Assembly (NCBI GenBank): GCA_963762545.1
Contig: CAVXLC010000002.1
Location: 124,001-188,000, forward strand
Origin: JABFSM01 sp963762545
GTDB lineage: Bacteria > Gemmatimonadota > Gemmatimonadetes > Gemmatimonadales > GWC2-71-9
Length of the DNA: 64,000 nucleotides
Direction: 5' to 3'
Part shown: positions 41,165 to 49,881 of the stretch, piece after piece
Layout: the number at the start of each line of letters is the position of its first letter
How positions within the stretch are numbered: position 1 is the stretch's first letter
Notes under the pieces: model-generated
Told to the model about the DNA's origin: nothing
Databases searched by the model: none
The model's input: only the letters and a program-made list of their open reading frames with translations
Made by a program: the position numbers and the translations under genes

Positions 41165-41167
41165 CTA
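41117..41167 (-). repeat. second 8-base array, degenerate on its far side
   Basis: CGTCCTCC occurs three times from 41137 to 41160 and a fourth copy merges into the TAG stop of the NlpC/P60 gene (complement 41165-41167). To the left the unit decays: CTACCGAC, CTGCCGAC, CTGCCGTC. It is the same unit, orientation and position relative to the gene as at 13137-13196, so the two are copies of one repeat type. Confidence 0.9.
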
Positions 41168-41731
41168 GCTCTTCGCCGCCAGCGCGCTGTCCGGCGTCAC
41201 CAGAAGCCGCCGGGCGCCCTTCCACCAGCGGGGCTTGGCCTTGGCCACGTCGCTCTCGATCACGCCCTTCCGCCGGTTCGCGGCGTGAACGTACTTCCCG
41301 TCGCCGACGTAGATGCCGATGTGGGTGACTCGCTTGCCCCGACCGAAGAACAGCAGATCGCCCGGAAGCAGCTGGGCCGTATCCTTGGGCACCTCGACCC
41401 CGAGCTTGGCCTGCTGCGCCGCGGTCCGGGGCAGGTGCAGGTCGAAGGCCTCCATCACCCACTTGACCAGCCCGCTGCAATCGAACGCCAGCCCGGGCTT
41501 GACCGAGCCCCACCTGTACTTGAGGCCCACCTGCTGCTTGGTGAGGCTGACCAGCGAATCGCGGCCGGCCAGCAGGGCGCGGGAGAGCGCCGCAAACGGC
41601 TTTTCCCCCTGCGTGGGGATCGGAAGAATCGACGCCGGAGCCTCGGGCGCCTGCGCGCGGAGTCCCGAGCCGGCCAGCGGCGCCAGGACACATGCAGTTG
41701 TTAAGAAGGCGAGAGAAAAAGAGATTCGCAT
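41165..41731 (-). CDS. NlpC/P60 cell-wall hydrolase, exported
   Basis: A 188-residue NlpC/P60 endopeptidase. A signal peptide (cleavage near LRAQA) and a Pro-rich linker precede the papain-like domain (about 60-175), with the catalytic Cys in FDCSGLVKW, the His in VTHIGIYVG, and the third polar residue probably in KYVHAAN. Such enzymes cut D-gamma-glutamyl-meso-diaminopimelate bonds in peptidoglycan peptides during growth or turnover. The stop codon is fused to a GGG-rich 8-base array. It is divergent from the GcvT-like gene, whose start is 95 bases away. Length is normal for a single-domain member without LysM or SH3 anchors. Confidence 0.93.
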   Translation of the reverse strand: MRISFSLAFLTTACVLAPLAGSGLRAQAPEAPASILPIPTQGEKPFAALSRALLAGRDSLVSLTKQQVGLKYRWGSVKPGLAFDCSGLVKWVMEAFDLHLPRTAAQQAKLGVEVPKDTAQLLPGDLLFFGRGKRVTHIGIYVGDGKYVHAANRRKGVIESDVAKAKPRWWKGARRLLVTPDSALAAKS

Positions 41732-41826
41732 CAGACCAAAGAATACCGCGCCGTCGTCCCGCTGTCCACCAGTCGGCGGTCCCCGGCCCTACCCACCCGG
41801 CGGGCTATCCCCTAGAATCGGACACC

Positions 41827-43014
41827 GTGCTGAAGACGACTCCATTCCACTCCCGGACTGCGCCGCTGGTGCAGGGCCAGGCCTGGCGCCGCTGGGCCGG
41901 GTATGCGGTGGCCAGCGCCTACGAGCTGGTCCACGATCGTGAGTACGCCGCGGTCCGGAACGCCGCCGCGCTCTTCGACGTCTCGCCGCTCTACAAGTAT
42001 CTGATCGACGGCCCCGACGCCGCGCGGCTCCTGGACCGCATGGTCACGCGGGATGTGACCAAGTGCCGGGTGGGGCAGGTGATGTATACACCGTGGTGCG
42101 ACGGACACGGCAAGGTGATTGACGACGGCACCATCAGCCGCCTGGCGCCGGACCGCTATCGCCTCACCAGCGCGGAGCCCAACCTCCGCTGGCTCTCGAT
42201 GAACGGCGCCGGCATGCGGGTCGCCCTGGAGGAGGTGTCCGAGCGGCTGGGCGCGCTGGCGCTGCAGGGCCCGCTGTCCCGCGCCATCCTGCAGCAGGTG
42301 AGCCCCGCCGAGCTCGGATCGCTCAAGTACTTCCGTCTGGTGGAGACCACCATCCGGGGCATTCCCGTCACCATCTCCCGCACCGGCTACACCGGCGACC
42401 TCGGGTTCGAGATCTGGGTCCCCGCCGATCGGGCGGTGCCGGTCTGGGATGCGCTGATCGAGGCCGGCACGCCCTACGGCATCGCGCCCGCCGGGATCTG
42501 GGCCCTCGACATGGCCCGTATCGAGGCCGGGCTCGTCATGCTCGACGTGGACTATCACTCGTCGCACCACGCGCTGATCGAGGCCCAGAAGTCGTCGCCG
42601 CTGGAGCTCGGTCTCGACTGGACGGTGAGCTGGGACAAGGGGCCCTACAACGGCCGCCGCGCCCTCCGGGACGAGCGGGCCCGCGGCCCGGAATGGCGTT
42701 TCGTGGGACTGTCCATCGACTGGGTGTCGCTCGAGGCCCTCTACGCCTCGGTGGGGCTGCCGCCCTGGATCCCCGGCGTGGCGTGGCGGGTCAGCACCCC
42801 GGTCTATCGCCACACCAAGCAGATCGGCTACGCCTCGAGCGGCTCCTGGTCCCCGCTGCTCAAGCAGTACCTGGCCCTGGCCCACCTGCGGGCGCCGCAC
42901 TTCGAGCCCGGCACCGAGGTCGGGCTGGAGGTGACGGTGGAACACCAGCGCCTCCAGGCCCGCGCGCGGGTGACGCCGCTGCCCTTCTTCGACCCGGAGC
43001 GGAAGCGGTCGTGA
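41827..43014 (+). CDS. GcvT/DmdA-like folate-type demethylase or aminomethyltransferase
   Basis: The GTG at 41827 begins a 395-residue protein of the GcvT superfamily, recognisable from the N-terminal barrel (AALFDVSPLYKYLIDGPDAARLLDRMVTRD in pieces such as LFDVSPLYKY and LLDRMVT), TPWCDGHGKVIDDGT, the RTGYTGDLGFEIW motif and the GCV_T C domain (about 300-395). Members transfer a C1 unit from an amine, sulphonium or methyl ether to tetrahydrofolate (glycine cleavage T protein, dimethylglycine/sarcosine enzymes, DmdA, LigM). True GcvT would sit with gcvH and gcvP, which are absent here. It is the first of four overlapping genes leading to a Rieske oxygenase, so removal of methyl groups is the best guess. 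Confidence 0.88.
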   Translation: MLKTTPFHSRTAPLVQGQAWRRWAGYAVASAYELVHDREYAAVRNAAALFDVSPLYKYLIDGPDAARLLDRMVTRDVTKCRVGQVMYTPWCDGHGKVIDDGTISRLAPDRYRLTSAEPNLRWLSMNGAGMRVALEEVSERLGALALQGPLSRAILQQVSPAELGSLKYFRLVETTIRGIPVTISRTGYTGDLGFEIWVPADRAVPVWDALIEAGTPYGIAPAGIWALDMARIEAGLVMLDVDYHSSHHALIEAQKSSPLELGLDWTVSWDKGPYNGRRALRDERARGPEWRFVGLSIDWVSLEALYASVGLPPWIPGVAWRVSTPVYRHTKQIGYASSGSWSPLLKQYLALAHLRAPHFEPGTEVGLEVTVEHQRLQARARVTPLPFFDPERKRS

Positions 43015-44592
43015 AGCACTACGACGCGATCCTCGTCGGGGGCGGCCACAACGGCCTGGTCGCGGCGGCCTACCTGGCCCGCGCCGGCAAGAAAGTGCTG
43101 GTGCTGGAGCGCCGGCCGCTGGTCGGGGGCGCCGCCGTCACCGAGGAGATCTTCCCGGGATTCAAGTTCTCGGTCTTTTCCTATGTGGTGAGCCTGCTCC
43201 GCCCCGAGATCATCCGCGACCTCGAGCTGCCCCGGCACGGGCTCCAGATTCTCCCGCTGGAGAGCACCGTCGTGCCGCTCGACAACGGCGACTATCTGGG
43301 CTCCTGGGTCGATCCCGACCTGACCCGCCGGGAGCTGGCCCGGCACTCGGCCCGGGACGCCGAGGCGGCGGTGCTGTTCGGCCGCCTGATGCACCACATG
43401 GCCATGGCGGTGAAGCCGATTCTCGGCATGCTGCCCCCGGATCCGGCGTCGCTGGCGCCCTCCGATCTCAAGGGCATGCTGAAGTTCGCCGGGCACTTCC
43501 GCTCGCTGGGCGCGGAAAAATTCCACGCGCTCCACAAGCTCATGACCATGAGCTCGGCGGACTATCTGGACGAGTGGTTCGAGTTCGATCCGCTCAAGGC
43601 CACCAAGTCGGCCAGCGGCATCATCGGGACCTTCCTGGGACCGCGCTCCCCCGGCACCGCCTACGTGCTGCTGCACCATTACATGGGGGAGATCGACGGC
43701 GCTTTCCGGGCCTGGGGGTTCCAGAAGGGCGGCACCGGCGCCATCAGCGAGACCATCGCGCGGTCGGCCAGGGCGTTCGGCGCGGAGATCCGGACCGACG
43801 CGACCGTGGAGAAGGTGATCGTGAAGGGCGGACGCGCATCAGGAGTCGCCCTGGCCAGCGGAGAGGAGATCGGGGCCAGCGTGGTGGTGAGCTGTCTCGA
43901 CCCCCGGCGCACCTTCACCGAGCTGGTGGACCCGAAGGACATGCCCGCTCGATGTGATCGAGGGCATTCGCCGCTTCAAGTTCCGGGGCTCGTCCGGCAA
44001 GGTGAACCTCGCGCTCTCGGAGCTTCCCGACTTCACCTGCCTGCCCGGCTCCGGCCCCCATCTGCGCGGCGCCGTGTCCATCAGCCCGAGCCTCGACTAC
44101 CTCGAGCGCGCCTACGACGATGCCAAGTACGGCGAGTTCTCGAAGCATCCCTATATCGACATCGTCATCCCCTCGATGATCGATCCGGGCATGGCGCCGC
44201 CGGGCCAGCACGTCATGAGCTGCTTCGTCCAGTACGCGCCCTACAACCAGAACGGGGGCTGGACCGACGCGAACCGGGAGGCCTTCGGCGATGCGGTGGT
44301 GGACACCCTGACCCGCTACGCGCCGAATCTCCGCCGCGCGATCATCGGGCGCCAGGTGCTGGTCCCCACCGATATCGAGCGGATCACCGGGCTCACCGAG
44401 GGCAACATCTTCGCCGGCGAGCTGGCGCTCCATCAGCTGTTCTTCTTCCGGCCGGTGCCCGGCTGGGCCAACTACCGAACGCCCATCCGGGGCTACTGGC
44501 AGTGCGGCGCCGGCACCCACCCCGGCGGCGGCATCATGGGGGCATCCGGGCGGCTGGCCGCGCTGGAAATCCTCAAGGGTGTGGGACAGTGA
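43011..44592 (+). pseudogene. phytoene-dehydrogenase-like flavoprotein, interrupted by one frameshift
   Basis: GTG 43011 overlaps the previous stop (GTGA). The first part reads a Rossmann FAD site (DAILVGGGHNGLVAAAYLAR, LERRPLVGGAAVTEE) up to LVDPKDMP, then the frame changes at about 43947: the next frame continues LDVIEGIRRFKFRG and ends at 44592 with CGAGTHPGGGIMGA. Removing one base at 43947 yields about 526 residues and exactly the spacing of the paralogue downstream (VDP to KFRG, 21 residues in both). The rest is well conserved, so this is either a recent inactivation or a sequence error. Intact homologues are FAD-dependent amine/carotene oxidoreductase-fold enzymes. Confidence 0.85.
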
Positions 44593-46190
44593 GCGCCGCG
44601 CCGGACGCGGTGGTCGTCGGCGGCGGGGTGAACGGCCTGGTCGCCGCGGCCTGCCTGGCCAAGGCCGGGCAGCAGGTGCTGCTGCTCGAGCGGAGCCCCG
44701 CCGTCGGAGGGCAGAACCGCCTGGCCGAGTTCGCGCCCGGCTTCCGCGCCGATCCGCTGGGGCAGGACGCCGGATGGATGCCGGCGGCGGTGGCCCGCGA
44801 GCTGGGCCTGGCCGGCGTCACTCGCGTCGTGCCGGATCCCTGCACCGCGGTCCCGGCCGGCCCGGGGGCGTGGCTCCCGCTCTCCCGCGACGTCCGGCGC
44901 GCCGTCGAGCAGATTCGCCGTTACTCCGTCCGGGACGCGGCGGCGTGGCCGGACTTCATGGCCCTCCTGGCCAAGCTCGCCGGCTTCCTGGAATCGCTCT
45001 ACCTGCTTCCCGCGCCGGACATCGACACCACTTCCCTGGGCGAGCTGCTCCCGTTGCTCGGCGTGGCCCGGAAGCTTCGCGGCCTGGGCCGGAAGGACAT
45101 GGTCGAGCTGCTCCGGACCGTCCCGATGTCGGTGCAGGAGCTCCTCGACGACCGGTTCGAGGACGGGCCTCTCAAGGCCGCCGTCGGAGCGGTGGGCGTG
45201 ACCAGCATCCGACAGGGGCCCCGCTCCGGGGGAACCGCCTTCGTGCTGCTCCACCAGCTCGTCGGCGCCGAGCCCGGCGCGATCCGCGGCCGGGGCTATT
45301 GGCACGCCAGGCCGGACGCGCTGGTCCGGGCCGTGGCGGCCATCGCGGAACGGCTGGGGGTGACGGTGCGCACCGGCGCGGAGGTGGCTGGCATCACCGT
45401 GCAGGACGACGGCGTGACCGGCGTCGTGCTCTCGAACGGCGAGGAGATCGCCGCCCGCACGGTGCTCTCCGGCGCCGATCCCGCCCGCACGCTGCTGGGC
45501 CTGGTCGATCCGGTCTGGCTCGATCCGGAGTTCCTTCTGGCGGTCCGGAATATCAAATTCCGGGGCAACGCCGCGCGGGTGCTGTACGCGCTGGACGGTC
45601 TGCCGACCTTTCCGGGGCTGGACGGCGCTCCCGGCGCGCTGGCGGGCACCCTCACCCTCTCCGGCTCGCTCGACGACATCGAGCGCTCCGCCGACGACGC
45701 CAAGTACGGCCGGGTCTCGGAGCGGCCCCATGTCGAGGTGCAGCTGCCCTCGGTGCGCTGGACCGGCATGGCCCCCGAGGGCAAGCACGTCCTGGTGGCC
45801 CAGGCGACCTCCGCGCCGTACCGGCCGCGCGCCGGTGAGTGGACCGGCGCGGCGCGGGATGCGCTGGGCGACCGGGTCACCGCCGCGATCGCCGGCCTCG
45901 CCCCCGGTTTTCCCGGGCTGGTGCGGCACCGCGAGGTGCTCACGCCCGCGGACATCGAGGAGCGCTACGGCCTCACCGAGGGCGCCCCGACCCAGGGCGA
46001 GATGACGCTGGACCAGATTCTGTTCATGCGGCCGGTGGCCGGCGCCTCCCGCTACGCCACGCCGATCTCCGGCCTGTATCTCTGCGGCACGGGAACCCAT
46101 CCCGGCAGCGGCGTGGCCGGCGGGCCCGGGTGGCTCGCCGCCCGCAGGGTACTTCGGGACCGGCGCGAGCGTCGAGGAGCGAACCCATGA
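44589..46190 (+). CDS. phytoene-dehydrogenase-like FAD oxidoreductase
   Basis: A 533-residue paralogue of the preceding gene, starting at a GTG that overlaps its stop (GTGA 44589-44592). It has the FAD-binding PDAVVVGGGVNGLVAA, LLERSPAVGG, the internal GEEIAARTVLSGADPARTLL and the C-terminal YLCGTGTHPGSGVAGGPG motif of the phytoene desaturase/amine oxidase fold. Substrate is unknown; desaturation of a carotenoid is unlikely because no other carotenoid genes are near. Two related flavoproteins, perhaps a heterodimer, sit between a C1-transferase and a Rieske oxygenase in one operon, suggesting oxidation of an amine or alkyl side chain in a multi-step demethylation. Confidence 0.9.
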   Translation: MSAAPDAVVVGGGVNGLVAAACLAKAGQQVLLLERSPAVGGQNRLAEFAPGFRADPLGQDAGWMPAAVARELGLAGVTRVVPDPCTAVPAGPGAWLPLSRDVRRAVEQIRRYSVRDAAAWPDFMALLAKLAGFLESLYLLPAPDIDTTSLGELLPLLGVARKLRGLGRKDMVELLRTVPMSVQELLDDRFEDGPLKAAVGAVGVTSIRQGPRSGGTAFVLLHQLVGAEPGAIRGRGYWHARPDALVRAVAAIAERLGVTVRTGAEVAGITVQDDGVTGVVLSNGEEIAARTVLSGADPARTLLGLVDPVWLDPEFLLAVRNIKFRGNAARVLYALDGLPTFPGLDGAPGALAGTLTLSGSLDDIERSADDAKYGRVSERPHVEVQLPSVRWTGMAPEGKHVLVAQATSAPYRPRAGEWTGAARDALGDRVTAAIAGLAPGFPGLVRHREVLTPADIEERYGLTEGAPTQGEMTLDQILFMRPVAGASRYATPISGLYLCGTGTHPGSGVAGGPGWLAARRVLRDRRERRGANP

Positions 46191-47344
46191 CCACCTTCGT
46201 CAAGACGGTGGCGTCCTTCAAGCCGGGCGCCCATACCATGCCGGGCGAGTACTACACCTCGTCCGAAATCTTCGCCGAAGAAATGGACCGGCTCTTCGCA
46301 CGGAGCTGGATCTGCGTCGGGCGAAGCGGCCGGCTGGCCCAGCCGGGAGACTTCTTCGTCAAGGTCGTGGCGGGAGAGAGCCTGATCTTCCTCCGGGACC
46401 GGAGCGGCGGGCTCCGGGCCTTCTTCAACGTGTGCCGCCACCGGGGCACCCGCCTCTGCTCCGAGGAGTCGGGTCACCTGTCCGAAACCATCCAGTGCCA
46501 GTATCACGCCTGGACCTATACTACCGATGGCAAGCTGATCGGTGCGCCGCACATGGCGGAGGTGGCCGGCTTCAACAAGGCCGACTATCCGCTGCACCAG
46601 GCCGCGCTGGCCGAATGGGAGGGATTCCTCTTCGTGAATCTCTCGAGGGAGCCGGTTCCCTTCGAGCGGAGCCACGCGGCCCTGGTCGGCCGGTTTGCCC
46701 GCTTCGGCCTGCCCGGCCTCAGGGTGGGACACCAGGTCACCTACGATGTCCCGGCCAACTGGAAGCTGATCTTCCAGAACTACAACGAATGCCTGCACTG
46801 TCCGGTGATCCATCCCGAGCTGTCCGCGCGGATGCCCTATCAGAGCGGCGCCAACGATCTGACCGAGGGACCCTACCTGGGCGGCTACATGGTGATCAGC
46901 GAGCCGGCGGTGAGCGTGACGATGAGCGGCGCCGCGGCGGGGCTGCCGGTGGCGGAGCTTCCGGAGGAAGACCGGCGGCGGGCCTACTACTACTCGTTCC
47001 AGCCCAACCTGCTGCTGAGCATCCAGCCGGACTACGTGAACTACTACACCCTGTGGCCGGTGTCGCCGGTGCGGACCATCGTGGAAAGCGAGTGGATGTT
47101 CCATCCCGCCTCCTTCGGGCGTCCCGATTTCAATCCCCGGGACGCCATCGATTTCTGGGACGTGACCAACCGGCAGGATTGGCGCATCACCGGCGAGAGC
47201 CAGATCGGCATCGCGTCGCGTCGCTACCAGCCGGGGCCCTACTCCGCGCGCGAGAGCGTGCCGGCGGCTTGGGACCGGGCCTATCTGGCGTCCATGGGGA
47301 GGCCGGCGGACGGCGGGCCGGGAGCCGGCGGGGAACCGGGCTGA
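46187..47344 (+). CDS. Rieske non-haem iron oxygenase, large (alpha) subunit
   Basis: A 385-residue oxygenase. The ATG overlaps the previous stop (ATGA 46187-46190). The Rieske [2Fe-2S] ligands are C-R-H and C-Q-Y-H (FNVCRHRGTRLC, QCQYHAWTY); the mononuclear iron site is NYNECLHCPVIHPEL, with a bridging acidic residue just ahead and a later Asp in DFWDVTN. Sequence style (SWICVGRSG, ADYPL, NWKLIFQNYNECLHC) is that of the glycine-betaine/choline/carnitine monooxygenase group more than of aromatic-ring dioxygenases. Such enzymes hydroxylate a methyl group that then leaves as formaldehyde. A reductase partner is not in the operon. Confidence 0.93.
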   Translation: MTTFVKTVASFKPGAHTMPGEYYTSSEIFAEEMDRLFARSWICVGRSGRLAQPGDFFVKVVAGESLIFLRDRSGGLRAFFNVCRHRGTRLCSEESGHLSETIQCQYHAWTYTTDGKLIGAPHMAEVAGFNKADYPLHQAALAEWEGFLFVNLSREPVPFERSHAALVGRFARFGLPGLRVGHQVTYDVPANWKLIFQNYNECLHCPVIHPELSARMPYQSGANDLTEGPYLGGYMVISEPAVSVTMSGAAAGLPVAELPEEDRRRAYYYSFQPNLLLSIQPDYVNYYTLWPVSPVRTIVESEWMFHPASFGRPDFNPRDAIDFWDVTNRQDWRITGESQIGIASRRYQPGPYSARESVPAAWDRAYLASMGRPADGGPGAGGEPG

Positions 47345-47362
47345 GCCGGCGCTCGCGGTGGG

Positions 47363-49150
47363 TCAGAACGCTTCATCCCATGGCAGCGAGAGGCGTATGG
47401 CGGCGCTGATGAGTCCGACCATGCTGTAGGTCTGCACCAGGTTTCCCCACAGCTCGCCGGTCACCGGGTGGATGTCCTCCGACAGGAGCCCGTGCCGGTT
47501 GCGCCGGGCCAGTACCTTCTCGAATAACCCGCGCGCCTCGTCCCGCTCGCCGATCGCCGCGAGCGCGTTCACGAACCAGAGGGTGCAGACCAGGAACGCG
47601 CTCTCGGGCGCCCCGAAATCGTCGGGTTCGGCATAGCGAAAGATGAAGTCGCCCCGGCCCAGGTGTCGCTGAACCGCCCGCACCGTGCCGACGAATCGCG
47701 GGTCGTCGGCCCTGAGGAAGCCCAGATCGTTCAGGCACAGCAGGCTCGCATCGAGCTCGGTGCCGTTCATCGTTGCCACGAAACTGTTCAGCTCCGGGTT
47801 CCAGGCCCGGGCGCAGATGAACCCGTGGATCCGGGCCGCTTCGGCAGCCCAGAAATCCGCCCGCCCGCCCAGCCCCAGGCGCGCCGCGATCCGGGCCAGC
47901 CGGTCGCAGGCGGCCCAGCACATCACGCTCGAATAGGTGTGCACCCGCAGGGTGCCCCGAAGTTCCCAGATGCCGGCGTCGGGCTGATCGAACCGCGCGG
48001 CGGCCTGCACCCCGAGCGGCTCGAGCTGGCGGAACAGGGACTCGTCTCCCCCCTGGACCAGGCGCTGGTCGAAGAAGACGTGGGTGGCGGCCAGGATGGC
48101 CGATCCGTAGACGTCGTGCTGCACCTGCAGGTAGGCTTGATTGCCGATCCGGACCGGACCCATGCCCCGATAACCCGGCAGCGAGCGGACGATGTGCTCT
48201 TCCGTGACGGACCGGCCGCTCAGCGAGTAGACCGGGTGCAGGCGTCCGTCGCTGGCACCGGCCACCACGTTCACGATGTATCCGAGATAACGCTCCATCG
48301 TCCTCGTGGCGCCGAGGCGGTTGAGCGCGTCGACCACGAAGTACCCGTCCCGCAGCCAGCAATGGCGATAGTCCCAGTTCCGGCCGGTGTCCGGCGCCTC
48401 GGGAATCGAGGTGGTGACGGCCGCGATGATGGCCCCGGTGTCTTCGAAGACGTTCAGCTGCAGGGTAATGGCGGCCCGGATGACGGCGTCCTGCCACTCG
48501 AAGGGGATCGCGAGGCCGCGGACCCACTCGTGCCAATAGAGAACCGTCTCGGCCAGGAAGCGCTCCCCGATGTCCGAGACACTGCCCGTCACCGTCTCGT
48601 CGGGCCCGAGCAGGAGCGTCACCGCGCCGTCGAGGAAGAACGGCAGCTCCTCGATCAACGCCGTGATCGAGACATCGGTGGTGAGCCGGAGCACCGGCTC
48701 GCCGCCCAGGAACCGCACGTGATTGCTGCCGACGCTGACATCGGGCCGGACCGCGCCATAGTCTCGGGCCGGGCGGAGCCGGATCCGCACCCGGGGGCTG
48801 CCGCACAATCGCCGGATCTTCCGGACCACCATCATCGGAGCAAACACCCGCCCGAACTGCATGAAGCGCGGTGCAAAATCGGTGATCTCCACGCCGCCGC
48901 CATGGGCGTCGAAGAGCCGGGTGACGACCACCGGAGTGTTGCGGACGTATTCCTGTTCGCGCCGGACCCGATCGACCAGCTCGATCGCGAAGAATCCGAA
49001 GTCGTCATCGGCGCCTCGCTCCCGGAGCAGCGAGCAGAATACCGGATCGCCGTCGAACCGCGGGAAGCATCCCCAGACCAGGTCGGCGGACTGGTCCACC
49101 AGGATGCCGAGCGCCCCGTTGCCGATCAGCGCCAGATCGAGAGAGGTCAC
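47363..49150 (-). CDS. GH15-family glycosidase (glucoamylase/trehalase-like)
   Basis: The GTG at 49150 overlaps the stop of the phosphatase gene (GTGA 49147-49150) and gives MTSLDLALIGNGALGILVD, the typical N terminus of prokaryotic GH15 proteins; 595 residues. An N-terminal beta-sandwich (about 1-230) precedes the (alpha/alpha)6 barrel with NWDYRHCWLRDG, IWELRG (general acid Glu) and, near the end, LLSEDIHPVTGELWGNLVQ (general base Glu). GH15 enzymes release glucose from alpha-glucans; some bacterial members cleave trehalose. In an operon with trehalose synthesis genes, turnover of trehalose or mobilisation of glycogen for it are both sensible. No signal peptide, so cytoplasmic. Confidence 0.93.
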   Translation of the reverse strand: MTSLDLALIGNGALGILVDQSADLVWGCFPRFDGDPVFCSLLRERGADDDFGFFAIELVDRVRREQEYVRNTPVVVTRLFDAHGGGVEITDFAPRFMQFGRVFAPMMVVRKIRRLCGSPRVRIRLRPARDYGAVRPDVSVGSNHVRFLGGEPVLRLTTDVSITALIEELPFFLDGAVTLLLGPDETVTGSVSDIGERFLAETVLYWHEWVRGLAIPFEWQDAVIRAAITLQLNVFEDTGAIIAAVTTSIPEAPDTGRNWDYRHCWLRDGYFVVDALNRLGATRTMERYLGYIVNVVAGASDGRLHPVYSLSGRSVTEEHIVRSLPGYRGMGPVRIGNQAYLQVQHDVYGSAILAATHVFFDQRLVQGGDESLFRQLEPLGVQAAARFDQPDAGIWELRGTLRVHTYSSVMCWAACDRLARIAARLGLGGRADFWAAEAARIHGFICARAWNPELNSFVATMNGTELDASLLCLNDLGFLRADDPRFVGTVRAVQRHLGRGDFIFRYAEPDDFGAPESAFLVCTLWFVNALAAIGERDEARGLFEKVLARRNRHGLLSEDIHPVTGELWGNLVQTYSMVGLISAAIRLSLPWDEAF

Positions 49151-49881
49151 GCGCCCTCGGACGGTGTCAGGGCCTGGCGCAGCCACGCCCGCACCAGCCC
49201 CACGTCGCGCAGCCGGAATTCCGCCACGGTGGGCCCCGGCCCGACCTTGACCGAATGCCCCTGCAGCCGGTTGACCATCGCGAAGCCGAACTCGTCCGTG
49301 GCGTCGTCACCCACGAACACCGGGGTACGCCCGCGAAACGGTGGTTCCCCCATGAACTCCTGGATCGCGAGCCCCTTGTCCTTGCCGGCCGGCTTCAGCT
49401 CCACGACGCACTTGCCGGATTGAATCGTGTACCTGGCGCCGAGGCGGGGCAGGAGGGATGTCGCGACCCGAATGGCAAAGCGGGCGAGATGCGGCGCGCG
49501 CCGATAGTGGAGCGCCAGGGAGAGGCCCTTGTGTTCCAGGAGCAGTCCCGGGTGGTCCTCGATGACGCGGGCCAGCTCCCGGTGGGCCCACTCGAGCCGT
49601 TGCGACGGAAAGGCATGATGGGACACCCGGTCCTGGGCGTCGCGTCGCTCCACGCCGTGCTGGCCGGCGACCGGCAGGAGGACCATCGGGAACAGGCGGT
49701 CGATATCTACAATCGAGCGCCCGCTGATGAGGGCCACGGCCCCGGCGGTCGACGCATGCAGGTCGACGATCAGCCGCTGCAACGCAGGTTCGACCAGGAC
49801 GCCACCGGGGGTATCCGCGATGTCGATCAAGGTACCGTCGATATCGAAAAAGAACGCCCAATCCAGCTGCGCGGCAATCAT
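49147..49881 (-). CDS. otsB: trehalose-6-phosphate phosphatase
   Basis: The ATG at 49881 overlaps the stop of the synthase gene (ATGA 49878-49881); 244 residues. HAD motif I FFDIDGTL (nucleophile Asp13, acid Asp15), motif II LISGRS, AGQHGVERR, the cap strand RYTIQSGKCVVELKP, KDKGLAI (motif III Lys) and FVGDDATDEFGFAMV (motif IV) are all present. It removes phosphate from trehalose-6-phosphate made by the neighbouring synthase. Family members in other bacteria share the same size and order. The downstream GH15 gene overlaps its stop, making a three-gene coupled unit. Confidence 0.96.
   Translation of the reverse strand: MIAAQLDWAFFFDIDGTLIDIADTPGGVLVEPALQRLIVDLHASTAGAVALISGRSIVDIDRLFPMVLLPVAGQHGVERRDAQDRVSHHAFPSQRLEWAHRELARVIEDHPGLLLEHKGLSLALHYRRAPHLARFAIRVATSLLPRLGARYTIQSGKCVVELKPAGKDKGLAIQEFMGEPPFRGRTPVFVGDDATDEFGFAMVNRLQGHSVKVGPGPTVAEFRLRDVGLVRAWLRQALTPSEGA

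Noticed and set aside
41827..43014. Glycine-cleavage T protein (gcvT) as a gene name
   Set aside because: No gcvH or gcvP nearby and the operon context is oxidative, so the name would imply a reaction not supported.
43941..43956. Programmed ribosomal frameshifting in the first flavoprotein
   Set aside because: No slippery heptamer or following stem is visible at the junction; a simple indel explains it.
42693..46190. A 1165-codon plus-strand frame that looks like a fused double flavoprotein
   Set aside because: Its middle (about 43950-44588) is Arg/Pro-rich shadow sequence; the true first flavoprotein continues in another frame after a frameshift and ends at 44592.
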